43,514 nt of DNA, taken from a virus. The notes beneath the pieces were generated by a model. That model saw nothing but the letters and a program-made list of their open reading frames with translations, searched no databases and had not been told where the DNA came from. The DNA lies in IMG/VR virus record IMGVR_UViG_3300008267_000168, positions 1-43,514 of that record; one strand, written 5' to 3'. This document shows positions 13,962 through 22,000 of the stretch, piece by piece. The first letter of the stretch is position 1. Each line of letters begins with the position of its first letter. The translations under genes and the position numbers were made by a program.

Positions 13962-13978
13962 GTGGGGAATTTATGGGG
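13962..13978 (+). repeat. attP-region arm-type direct repeat, copy 1
   Basis: GTGGGGAATTTATGGGG itself contains two TGGGGAA units (the second completed just downstream). The other copy is at 14146-14161, 184 bases away. It lies just upstream of the integrase start. It may be an arm-type integrase-binding site. Confidence 0.5.
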
Positions 13979-13985
13979 AATGGTT

Positions 13986-14082
13986 ACGGGCAATCCGGGT
14001 CAAAACCGGGCAATTCGTGTTTATCCCGTGGCCGGAGACGTAGCAAAAACGGGCGTTTCGTGTCGAAACCGGGCAATCCGTA
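13986..14082 (+). repeat. four iterated ACCGGGCAATTCGTG-like repeats
   Basis: Copies in one orientation: ACGGGCAATCCGG (13986), ACCGGGCAATTCGTG (14005), ACGGGCGTTTCGTG (14049) and ACCGGGCAATCCGTA (14068). They are spaced 19, 44 and 19 bases apart, so two pairs. This arrangement is typical of integrase or excisionase binding sites in attP. The strand-exchange core cannot be named from sequence alone. A 12-base palindrome GGTGCCGGCACC lies just beyond (14093-14104). Confidence 0.55.
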
Positions 14083-14145
14083 AAACCCCCGTGGTGCCGG
14101 CACCCGGATTCTTATAGGCTATCGCACGGGCGTGTGCGGGTTATC

Positions 14146-14161
14146 GTGGGGAATTTGTGGG
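14146..14161 (+). repeat. attP-region arm-type direct repeat, copy 2
   Basis: GTGGGGAATTTGTGGG, one mismatch from copy 1 in its shared 16 bases. It lies at the far edge of the gene-free region, next to the end of the spanin gene. The two copies bracket the iterated repeats, as arm sites bracket an attachment core. Confidence 0.5.
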
Positions 14162-14166
14162 CAGAC

Positions 14167-14532
14167 TCAACGAATATCGCGAGCCTTGCGCTTGCAATCA
14201 AACTGCCAGAATGAACACTTATTTGCGCGCTCCTCGGCCATTGCTTCGAGTGATTTCAGGACAAAGATTCTCACTTGCTCCTTGTCGGAGTTTGCCACTT
14301 CCAGCGCATCCGATTGACGGCCCGATAGCTTCCAAAGGTCGCCATTGGTGACAGCCTGCGAACGCGTCTGGATATCGCCCTGTACCTTTGTCGGCACCGT
14401 GAGCGATTCGACACCCAGCCGGATAATCTTTAGATCGGTGCTACGGACTGCCGTCTGAGTTACGCACGCTGTCAGGGATAACAGTAGCGTCCCAAGTAGC
14501 AGCATCTGAATTGGCCTGAATAACTTGTGCAT
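14167..14532 (-). CDS. Rz1-like outer-membrane spanin lipoprotein
   Basis: The start is the ATG at 14530-14532 (MHKLFRPIQMLLL), eight bases after AGGA. A lipoprotein signal ends in the lipobox LSLTAC (Cys about 23). The mature part, about 98 residues, is longer than lambda Rz1 and less Pro-rich, with helices (KEQVRIFVLKSLEAMAEER). It begins inside the i-spanin gene in another frame, the classic overlapping Rz/Rz1 arrangement. The pair would link inner and outer membranes and fuse them at lysis. It is the last gene of the late operon. Confidence 0.75.
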   Translation of the reverse strand: MHKLFRPIQMLLLGTLLLSLTACVTQTAVRSTDLKIIRLGVESLTVPTKVQGDIQTRSQAVTNGDLWKLSGRQSDALEVANSDKEQVRIFVLKSLEAMAEERANKCSFWQFDCKRKARDIR

Positions 14533-14764
14533 AAGCTGCATCCTGTTTTGACCGGTTGTCTTCAATGGTAAAGTGAATATCTTGCTGGGCCTGCGTGGCC
14601 GTGCTTAGGGCGTCCGTGGCTTGACTGGTCACGGTGGACACCGATTCCAAAGCCTCAATCTTTGCCCCTCTGGCCTTGTAGTCTTTCCAGATATACCCGA
14701 GCGTCCCGAGTAGTCCGATAATCAGCAAAGCGCCGACTAGGTTTAGCCACATGCGCGGGGTCAT
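14441..14764 (-). CDS. Rz-like inner-membrane spanin
   Basis: The start is the ATG at 14762-14764 (MTPRMWLNLVGALLII), overlapping the holin-type gene stop. A 107-residue protein with an N-terminal membrane helix (about 5-26) and a long periplasmic helical part (KIEALESVSTVTSQATDALS and onward) suited to a coiled coil. Its 3' end overlaps the o-spanin gene by 92 bp. This matches the i-spanin design. Confidence 0.75.
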   Translation of the reverse strand: MTPRMWLNLVGALLIIGLLGTLGYIWKDYKARGAKIEALESVSTVTSQATDALSTATQAQQDIHFTIEDNRSKQDAAYAQVIQANSDAATWDATVIPDSVRNSDGSP

Positions 14765-14964
14765 TTTGCGGGCCGACCGATAAACCAAGCGGCGACAAGC
14801 TCAGCCAAAAGAACTGCGGCCATTGCCGCGATTCCGGTTCCCGATTGACTGAATGCTGAGCTAATACCAAGCCCTGCTGCAATACAAGATACGGCAAGCG
14901 TGACACGCGGCCACTTTGAAAACCCGTCCAGAATATTGACGGGGATGTCAGCGAACTTAATCAT
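14761..14964 (-). CDS. small two-helix membrane protein, possible holin or antiholin
   Basis: A 67-residue protein with two membrane helices (about 20-38 LAVSCIAAGLGISSAF and 43-63 TGIAAMAAVLLAELVAAWFI). Placed between a holin-type gene and the spanins, it could be the second holin or an antiholin. Coupled by ATGA on both sides. Confidence 0.65.
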   Translation of the reverse strand: MIKFADIPVNILDGFSKWPRVTLAVSCIAAGLGISSAFSQSGTGIAAMAAVLLAELVAAWFIGRPAK

Positions 14965-15200
14965 GCTTTGTCCTTTTCAAGCTTCGGCTGAGACACCACG
15001 CGGGATATACCAGCAAGCCCGGCAGTCAGCATCGAGCCGATGGCCAGCCCCTTTTTTACGTATGTGGGGATTTCAGGCAGCCAGTCAGAAGGCAGCAAGG
15101 CATAAGCCGCAATCACAGAAGTGAAAAACGCAGTAGCGATAATCCACCGCATAGACCACCAGCGATACCAGTTGTTAGCGTCATTAACGAGTTTCATCAT
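14961..15200 (-). CDS. holin-like protein
   Basis: A 79-residue protein (MKLVNDANNWYRWWSMRWII) resembling the DUF7940-type holins of betaproteobacterial phages. They begin with a W-R-W-W amphipathic segment, then one or two membrane helices (about 18-37 and 49-66) and a charged tail. Two tandem ATG codons are possible starts (15200 or 15197); GAAGG precedes them. It would open the inner membrane for the endolysin. Confidence 0.7.
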   Translation of the reverse strand: MMKLVNDANNWYRWWSMRWIIATAFFTSVIAAYALLPSDWLPEIPTYVKKGLAIGSMLTAGLAGISRVVSQPKLEKDKA

Positions 15201-15331
15201 TCAACCTTCTTAGGTGGTGGTGGTGGTGGCTCTTGTGGCGGAGGCACAGGCTGAGTCGGCGGCAGTGATGGCGGCGGGGTCAAGATGATGATGCTCTCAG
15301 TGCCGTTTTCTGGGGTTTCTTCGTCTATCAT
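15197..15331 (-). CDS. small polyproline protein (44 aa)
   Basis: ATG at 15329-15331 and TGA at 15197-15199, both overlapping their neighbours as in the rest of the operon. The product begins MIDEETPENGTESIIIL and ends in a Pro-rich tail with six prolines in a row (EPPPPPPKKVE). Translation of such runs depends on EF-P. Function unknown; possibly a linker or regulator in the lysis cassette. Confidence 0.55.
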   Translation of the reverse strand: MIDEETPENGTESIIILTPPPSLPPTQPVPPPQEPPPPPPKKVE

Positions 15332-15627
15332 TTCGTTTTCTCCGGTTGTTTTCCTGTTGCTATTCCATAGGCCGCTTGCGCGTATTCCTCGGCCCGGTCA
15401 ATCTTTCGTCCGTAGTCGGACACAATCAAAAGCGTGAATAAGCTGGCCATCAGGCATAGTGCGCAGAATGTGCAGCATATCCACACGCCTACTCCACCGG
15501 CATTGATGTTGATATTGCTTGCGCTGGTGTTTGTGCTTTGAAAGCTTTTGCGAAGCTCATCGGCACGGTCTAGCTGCTCCTTGAGCAAGTCATACTCCCG
15601 GTCAAAATCGCTAGAGTTTGAGTCCAC
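15328..15627 (-). CDS. membrane protein of lysis cassette (99 aa)
   Basis: A charged N-terminal helix (DFDREYDLLKEQLDRADELR) is followed by one membrane helix (about 47-70, VWICCTFCALCLMASLFTL, Cys-rich), then a short tail. It sits between the XhlA-like gene and the holin gene. It might tune holin timing. No family recognised. Confidence 0.6.
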   Translation of the reverse strand: MDSNSSDFDREYDLLKEQLDRADELRKSFQSTNTSASNININAGGVGVWICCTFCALCLMASLFTLLIVSDYGRKIDRAEEYAQAAYGIATGKQPEKTK

Positions 15628-15904
15628 CGAATGCCCCTATGATTAGTTTTATTGTGCTGAAAACGCCCAGCGTCATCAGTGTGATAGCCGCGCCAATTGT
15701 CCAAGCGCCGCCTTTAATCTGAGCCAAGGCAAGAGCTTTTGATAACTTCATATCACGCACTTCCTGTTCAATTAGCGACATGCGGTCATGGGTGGCTTCT
15801 GTATTGGCGGCAAGCGTGTTATTCAAGTGTGCAATCTCAAGCCGAACGCCGCGCATTTCGCCAATGAGCTCACCGATAAGGCGTGAGTTTTCGTGTTCCA
15901 TCAT
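15611..15904 (-). CDS. XhlA-like coiled-coil membrane protein
   Basis: The protein has 97 residues. An N-terminal coiled coil (about 5-60, GELIGEMRGVRLEIAHLNNT then DRMSLIEQEVRDMKL) leads to a C-terminal membrane helix (about 67-92). This resembles XhlA/haemolysin-type proteins found in phage lysis cassettes. It lies directly after the endolysin gene. Confidence 0.65.
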   Translation of the reverse strand: MMEHENSRLIGELIGEMRGVRLEIAHLNNTLAANTEATHDRMSLIEQEVRDMKLSKALALAQIKGGAWTIGAAITLMTLGVFSTIKLIIGAFGGLKL

Positions 15905-16464
15905 AGACCAAGCTCCTTAGCGAACTTGGCGTAAGCAGTCGCCATCTTGGAGTCATACTTGTTGGCAGCATAAGCAGGCCCGTTGTACACGCTCGCGAAC
16001 CCCGCCCAATCCCTACGCTCCAATTCATCAGCCAATTTCATCGACTTGATGAACCCGACAAACGCCTTTATCTGCCCTTCCTCAGACCGCATGGCAAACA
16101 TGAAATCCCGCACCTGAGCGAACCCGCACCGCTTGTAGTTGAAACCCATGATCTGAAACTTGCCCCATGACGCAGACTGGCAGGCAGTTTCAGCACTCAA
16201 GGCTATGGCGCGGTCAAGCCTGCGATACTCGGCTTCGTTGCCCTTGTATAGCTTCTTGTTCCATTTCCGCGATGAAATATCAGGATGCGTGCTGTCGTAC
16301 TTGTGTCCGGTCAGCCGTGAAAATATGTGCGCCTCAAACAGAATCTTGGCCCTGCCATCAGGCAAAAAGCCGGAACCGGCAGACTCCACCGATGCAACCG
16401 CACGAATGGCCGCTTCATTGCACCCAAGATCATCAGCAGCTTGCTTGTAAATATTCATCAGCAT
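15901..16464 (-). CDS. N-acetylmuramidase endolysin (DUF3380)
   Basis: The protein has 187 residues. The opening IRAVASVESAGSGFLPDGRA carries the catalytic Glu (about residue 27), followed by KILFEAHIFSRLTG, both typical of the DUF3380 N-acetylmuramidases. The later SASWGKFQIMGFNYKRCGF and VYNGPAYAANKYDSKMATAY complete the domain. No signal peptide or membrane helix is seen, so it needs the holin to leave the cytoplasm. ATG codons at 16464 and 16458 are both possible; the second overlaps the upstream stop as TGATG. Confidence 0.9.
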   Translation of the reverse strand: MLMNIYKQAADDLGCNEAAIRAVASVESAGSGFLPDGRAKILFEAHIFSRLTGHKYDSTHPDISSRKWNKKLYKGNEAEYRRLDRAIALSAETACQSASWGKFQIMGFNYKRCGFAQVRDFMFAMRSEEGQIKAFVGFIKSMKLADELERRDWAGFASVYNGPAYAANKYDSKMATAYAKFAKELGL

Positions 16465-16973
16465 TTAACCAGCAAGTTCTTAACAGTCAGCGCGCCTTTA
16501 AATGCAGCGCCGCCGTAAATATGGCGCGTGTCTTTTTTCAGCGTCGATTGGTAAATCGAGCTGGAGTGCGCGCCGATGTGATAAATGCCGTATTGACCAA
16601 GCGAGAACGCCGCCATACCCCACGGGCCAGCCGCACGGAATAGCTGATTAGATTCAACACAACCGCGATTGAGGCCGATATGCGAGGTAATCACGTCACC
16701 GGCTAAAGCAATGCCAAGCGTCTTTAAAGCCTTCGCCTCGCGCTCATCAACACCATTCGTCTTGAAGTTGTATTTGTACCACTCGTCAGGGTCAGTGCCT
16801 GCATAGGTGTATGGAATCACCCAGCCATCAGCTTGTTGTACTGCCAGCCCTTTGTCGTTTTCAAAGATGACTGACTCACCCGTGGCGTTCGGTTTCCAGG
16901 CTTTCGCGTTATGGGTGTCAAGCGTGGCGCAGGAAGTCAGCAGCAGCAAGCAAAGTGCAATCAAGAATTTCAT
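16458..16973 (-). CDS. lipoprotein of late operon (171 aa)
   Basis: The start is the ATG at 16971-16973 (MKFLIALCLLLLTSCAT), giving a perfect lipoprotein signal with lipobox LLTSC. The mature protein has about 157 residues with a central helix (AKALKTLGIALAGDVIT) and Gly-rich segments. Placed between the tail fibre accessory and endolysin genes, it could be an outer-membrane protein for exclusion of other phages or a lysis accessory. No family recognised. Confidence 0.7.
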   Translation of the reverse strand: MKFLIALCLLLLTSCATLDTHNAKAWKPNATGESVIFENDKGLAVQQADGWVIPYTYAGTDPDEWYKYNFKTNGVDEREAKALKTLGIALAGDVITSHIGLNRGCVESNQLFRAAGPWGMAAFSLGQYGIYHIGAHSSSIYQSTLKKDTRHIYGGAAFKGALTVKNLLVKC

Positions 16974-17356
16974 GGTTCTTCCTCGTCGGTTTTTGGCGTA
17001 TGGCCGTAATAGGTATGAAAATTGGGGTCGTACTGCGTCGGTCGCACCCACGCGTGCGCTTGTGGTTGCGTCATGTCTTTCACATCAGGTGCCACGTCAA
17101 GCCATGCGGCCACGTTTACCGGCACACCCTTGACGCGCTTGCCGTCACGATAAGCAGCAATCAGGATGGGGTCTTTGCCTGCGGTTGTAAGCTGGTCAAT
17201 CAACCATTCCAGATCATCACGCTGCCCAATAACATCAAGCAGAATTCGACCGTTGCGGGTGTTAAGCACCTGCCAATTAATGCCTCGGTTTTGAATAGCG
17301 TTGCGCTGCCCAGCCGTCAGATTTGTCGCGAGCATCGAAAGGATAATGGTAATCAT
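16970..17356 (-). CDS. hypothetical protein near tail fibre (128 aa)
   Basis: A 128-residue protein starting MITIILSMLATNLTAGQRNA. Its ATG overlaps the TGA that would end the fibre gene after read-through. It contains DDLEWLIDQLTTAG and ends with an acidic tail. Similar proteins occur next to tail fibres, and chaperone-like or structural roles are possible. Not assigned. Confidence 0.6.
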   Translation of the reverse strand: MITIILSMLATNLTAGQRNAIQNRGINWQVLNTRNGRILLDVIGQRDDLEWLIDQLTTAGKDPILIAAYRDGKRVKGVPVNVAAWLDVAPDVKDMTQPQAHAWVRPTQYDPNFHTYYGHTPKTDEEEP

Positions 17357-17448
17357 GGCGTGGCCAATGTGACGATTTCAGGGTTCGTCTTTTTAAGAAA
17401 GTAATAGCGCAAATTGAAAGCGCAGCCACGCAATTCCGACCCGCCTGC

Positions 17449-18543
17449 TCAGCTGTTGCCGGTCGCGTACTCGTTCATTCCTACAGGTGTTGCTCCCGAT
17501 ACGTCGGTTACCACTGCGGCACCGTTCAAGCTCACGGCAAAGTCGTTCAACTTCCAGCCATAGACACACTTGAATTTGACACCATTGATAATCGCGGCTG
17601 TCGTTGGCACGGCAGTTCTCACGCCACCAGAGAACGTATCGCACTCAATGGTCCGCGTGCCAGTGCGGGACATGGTAATCCGGTTGTTTGTCGTGTTGTC
17701 CGATGGATAAACCAGCGTGCAACTCGCGCCATCGCCGCAGTCGATATCGCCCTCAAAGTAAAACATGCCCTCTGTGCCAAAGGCATAGGCGGCATTAATC
17801 AACACGTCGGCAGCGCGTGACACTGATCCTGTCGTGGTAGGAATGTAGCTTGATGGGGTCCATGCACTTGTTCCGTTTGGCGTTTCAAACTGCGCGCCGT
17901 CAACGATAATTTCATCGCCGGAGGTGACAATCCGAATACCAAACACGCCATTGGTTAAGCCAGATTGCGCCGTAAAGTGGCGCCGGTAAAGGCCATCAAC
18001 AGTCCCCATAGTTATCCACGTCACGCCGTTATCGACTGTAACGTCAATGTTTCCGGTGCCGGTTTTTCTGGATATGTAAATCGAGCCGCACCGCGTACCG
18101 GAGGCATGGACAAACGATTGCAGGCAAGTAGCGTTCGCAGCGGTCGCCGTCAGGGTGCACGCGGTATTCACGTTGCCGTCCAGTCCGACCTCGTTTTTTG
18201 CCACCGTCATATTGGTTTTAACCCAAGCGGCGTTTGTCTGGTCGTTTGAATGCAGACAGAAATTGGTTGCCGAGGATTCAATCATCGAGCCGCGTTCAAA
18301 CGTGGTCACGTTGTTGTAGTAATTATCCCGAGCAACGTTTGTGCCGACCGAAACAAGCAGCAGCGACGAGTCGAACATTGTTGCGGAACCGGCGCGAGTG
18401 ATCGCAGTCGGTGATTGCAGCACGCCATCGAGAACAAAAGACACGTAATCGAGCGCAGGAGCGCCGCCGACAGACGCAGTGATGGGCGAGGAAACGCCAC
18501 GAACGAAGTCCTCGAATATCCCCTTTAGAAAACGGTCAGACAC
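17449..18543 (-). CDS. tail fibre-like / LamG-like receptor-binding protein
   Basis: The protein has 364 residues up to the first stop. The N-terminal part (MSDRFLKGIFEDFVRGVSSP) looks like a virion attachment segment. The remainder is beta-rich, with a carbohydrate-binding type region (SSATNFCLHSNDQTNAAWVK, then AWTPSSYIPTTTGSVSRAAD) and a C-terminal jelly-roll-like part (MFYFEGDIDCGDG). It probably contacts the host surface. After the TGA at 17449-17451 the same frame runs 31 more codons without a stop (GGSELRGCAFNLRYYFLK onward) to 17353. That end looks like the usual last strands of such proteins and overlaps the next gene by ATGA. The TGA is either a recent nonsense change or read-through. 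Confidence 0.75.
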   Translation of the reverse strand: MSDRFLKGIFEDFVRGVSSPITASVGGAPALDYVSFVLDGVLQSPTAITRAGSATMFDSSLLLVSVGTNVARDNYYNNVTTFERGSMIESSATNFCLHSNDQTNAAWVKTNMTVAKNEVGLDGNVNTACTLTATAANATCLQSFVHASGTRCGSIYISRKTGTGNIDVTVDNGVTWITMGTVDGLYRRHFTAQSGLTNGVFGIRIVTSGDEIIVDGAQFETPNGTSAWTPSSYIPTTTGSVSRAADVLINAAYAFGTEGMFYFEGDIDCGDGASCTLVYPSDNTTNNRITMSRTGTRTIECDTFSGGVRTAVPTTAAIINGVKFKCVYGWKLNDFAVSLNGAAVVTDVSGATPVGMNEYATGNS

Positions 18544-18545
18544 CG

Positions 18546-18827
18546 TTATTCCTTATCTAAGCCAGCACTAAATGAGCTTGCTAGTCGCCTGACGCGATAC
18601 ACGCCGGGGGCGGTTATTTGCTTGGGATGATTGCCAGCGTTAAGCCGGAACAAGATGGTGTAAGTCCCACCACTGGTTTTATGCTCAATCTCAAAATCGG
18701 TTCCGTTTGGTGCGGCAACGTCATCACCAGAAGCTTGTTTGACAAACAGGGTCTGAGGCGTTCCGGCGACTACGGTAAAGTCTGCGCCATTTGCTGCGGT
18801 GGTTCCGGCTGCTAAGTATTCCGCCAT
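18546..18827 (-). CDS. small beta-rich virion accessory protein (93 aa)
   Basis: A 93-residue protein (MAEYLAAGTTAANGADFTV) with alternating strands (EIEHKTSGGTYTILFRLNAG). A strong ribosome site AAGGAG lies 8 bases upstream. Placed just before the fibre gene, it may be a small head or tail decoration protein. Family not recognised. Confidence 0.6.
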   Translation of the reverse strand: MAEYLAAGTTAANGADFTVVAGTPQTLFVKQASGDDVAAPNGTDFEIEHKTSGGTYTILFRLNAGNHPKQITAPGVYRVRRLASSFSAGLDKE

Positions 18828-18909
18828 GACGATGGCTCCTTGATAAAGTTATCCAAGGATGGCCAATAGCCAGAACGCTTAAAGGGGAATTAAGTGGTAT
18901 GCTTCGCGC

Positions 18910-19068
18910 ATGGGATTTTTGAAAGGTTTAGCGGCCATAATTCTTGGGTGCGTCATCGCCACCCTGTTTGGCATTGCGGCAGGCTTTATCATTGGGGCCG
19001 CTTTAATTCTCGGCCCTATTCTGTGGCTGTTTTATCGTCCACTACGTCACGATTCCAAACCTGATTGA
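18910..19068 (+). CDS. small plus-strand membrane protein inside late operon (52 aa)
   Basis: ATG at 18910, TGA at 19066. The product is nearly all membrane helix (FLKGLAAIILGCVIATLFGI, then AAGFIIGAALILGPILWLF), followed by a short basic and polar tail. It runs against the surrounding late genes and its last 53 bases are antisense to the end of the giant gene. The gap of 188 bases between two minus-strand genes is unusual here, supporting a real gene. No good ribosome site lies next to the ATG (AAGGGGA is about 20 bases upstream). It may be a prophage-expressed exclusion gene. Confidence 0.45.
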   Translation: MGFLKGLAAIILGCVIATLFGIAAGFIIGAALILGPILWLFYRPLRHDSKPD

Positions 19069-22000
19069 ATTTGTACTGAGCGCCCCACGCTTGCACCTCA
19101 AGGCGGCGCAATTCCATATCACGCGCACGGGTCTTCTTGTCTGGGAAGACATCAGCCGGAACCTTTAAGTATTCTGTTTCCACGTTTTCACGAATGCTCG
19201 TCAGCAGCTTTTCCGTGGCCTTGTAGTGGCCATAAGGGGAGTCAATCTTGCCGACTTCCAGCTTATAATTTCCACCTGATAAAATGACACTTCCGGCAGG
19301 TTCGCCGCTCTTGCCTTTGTTCTTGCGAGTATCAAAGCGAGCGCCTTCCAGTTCTGGGGTTGCTTCCAGATACTTTTGAGCCGCCTCCAGTCCTTCGCTG
19401 TCGAAAACTTTCCGTAATCGCTTAGTGGCCTTGTCAATCGTGGCGCGGCGTTCGTAATACATGGAACGCTGAGCGGCTTGTTCGTCCACCTTAGTCACGT
19501 ATCGCTTAATGATCGGCACATTGTCCGGTCCAATTTGCACGTCTGGGTCAGCAAGGTTTCCACCCAGCGCAGCAGTGTCCATAGCGAACTTACCAAGCCC
19601 GCCAGTCAGTGCTCTTGAGACATACTCCAAATCTTCCGGCGCAAGGTCTAAGGCTGAAATAGCTGGCACGGTTTCATCATCACCGCCGCCTAAACGATTT
19701 AGCCCTTTGGAAGTAATCTTGAATATTTCCAGCGTGTCAGGCTTGCCCATAGATGACCGTGGCAAATCGCTTTTTGCATACGGGTCTTCTTGGCGAATCG
19801 GTCTGCCAAAGTCATCGCGGTTTGTCTGCACGTTCGCCGCAATGGTCAGCGGATACGGCAACATGCCGACCGGACCTTTGGCCACGGGAATAGGAAAGAA
19901 TGATTCCACCAATGCACTGACAGAGTTAGCCGCCAACATCGCAGCGGTTTCGGCCGGCTTGTCTTCCTTGTTCATCATGGCAGAGGTCATCTTGCCGGAA
20001 ATGTACGGCAATACATTGAAGCCGTAAGGTAGCGGAATCGTGACAAGCGTATGTTCGCCCTGTTCGCCTGGAACAATGAACCAGAGATTGCGGCGTTTTA
20101 CATGGTCTGGAATCTTGTTCGCTAGTGGCTCGTCATCGTCATCAGCCAAGCCCATCGCGAACATAGTAGCCGCGACTTGAGCAGCAGCCAGTGTGCCAAG
20201 ATAACCCCACGTCTTAGGCTTGCGCATAACCTTGCTGGAACGCACCGCGCCCTGTAAGGCAGCGTTATAGAACAGGAACCAGCTATTGAGCTTGGAGCCA
20301 TTAAAGCCCTTGCGATTAAAGTTCACCGTCAGGTTCTTGGCGTACTCAGCAGCGGCTTCTGGTGTGTCGCCATTTTTACGAAGCGTCACGTAAGCAGAAA
20401 GGCGCAAGGCATTTTCCACTGCGGTATTCATAACACCTACCAGATCAGCAATGACGCGGCCCACCTTGGCAATACCTGTTGGACTATAACCGCCAAGCTT
20501 TCCGGAGCCGAATGCAGTGGATATATCTTCGGCAGATGGCATATTGACGTAGCCAGTTTGGCCGCCTGCTTTGGCAAACTCATTGGCCCATGTATCCCAT
20601 TCGCTTGTGCCGCGTTTCCCGTAGGCATAACGAAGACTTGCAGTTATAGCTTGCGGATAACGCAGGGCCGATTTAAGCGCAGCAGCTTCACCCTTCTCAG
20701 CAGCCAGTGCCGTCAGGCCAAAGATAGCATCACGGGTTGCATTCACCGGAATGAAGGCGGGATTGTATTGCGTCAGCACGGCAGAGAAATAACGGTTCAT
20801 CTTGCCAGCCAAGCGCGTCAAGCTGCCCATGCGCTCTATGCCAACATGGTTTAATGCCTTGGCTAATTGCTCGTCTGCAATACTGACTTTGTAGAGTTTC
20901 CCTTTATGGCGAACCGCAATGATTCGCGGGTCTGACATATCGTTAATGATGGCTTCGTAAACCTCGCCATTCGCGTCCAGCTTGCGCTCAGTTTGTACCG
21001 GCTCTAGCTCCCATAGCGAAGGGTTTGGATTCGCCAAAACAGTGCGCATGACAGCACGACCCACTCTTGCCTTTTCAGACAGGATGACCGAACGCTGAGC
21101 ATCGCCAATAATTTCCGCCAGAATATTCTCGGCAAGGTTTCCTTCACCGCGCCCCATGGCTTGCTTCAATACTGAGCCGCGAGTATCTACACCACCACCG
21201 CCCACACCTTTTCGCATGTCTGCGTCAAAGTCATTGGCAGCCGTGCGCTTGCCACGTAACGGCACGTAGAATTGATACGCCGCTTTCATGGAGTCAAATT
21301 GTTCTTGAGTAATCAGCCCGTTGTCGAGTAGGCGCTTGCGTGTCTTGTTGGTAATCACATCGACCATGCGCGCCAGTGCTTTCATTTTCGGGTCAGCAGC
21401 GGCCAGAATCTTTTCAGCTTGTGCTGTCGTCATACCGGAGCCAGCATCAGGCATCTTCGGGTTAATTTCAGCTATGCGTTCGTTGCGTTCTTGAGCATGG
21501 CGAGCGTAGAGATATTCCTCCAATTGTTCAGGCTTCACCTTGGCCTGGCGCATGGCTTCGATTAGCGGCAGAATTTGCTCACGCTCTATGTCCGTCATCT
21601 GATCAGCTACGCGACCGTGCATCAGGGTTTCAAGGCGGTACACATTCTCAGCATCAGGGATGACTTTGTTCAAGTCCTCCTGCAAGTAGCGCCAGCTAAT
21701 CATCTTGTCCTGTAAGTCAGCCCGTGCCGCACGCAGCGCGCCCACACGGCCATCCCAGCGATTAGCCTTGTAGTTCCAGCCAGCGGTTCCACGGTCAGCA
21801 GGAAGCGATTCAGCGGCTTCATTGCGTTTGGATTCTGCGGCATTATAAGCAGGCGAATCCTCTTTAACGACTCTTGCTTTATCTCCTTTTTTGCCCCTTT
21901 CAAGAAATCGCGTGACATTGTTGCCGTTGACGACTTTCATGTTCGCCAACGACACAACCGTGCCGTCTGGGTTCACCATGAAAATATCAATTAGCATCCC

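Noticed and set aside
14093-14104. GGTGCCGGCACC as a terminator for the late operon.
   Set aside because: The usable stem is only 4 bp with a 4-base loop, and the T-run after it on the minus strand is short; it fits the attP region better.
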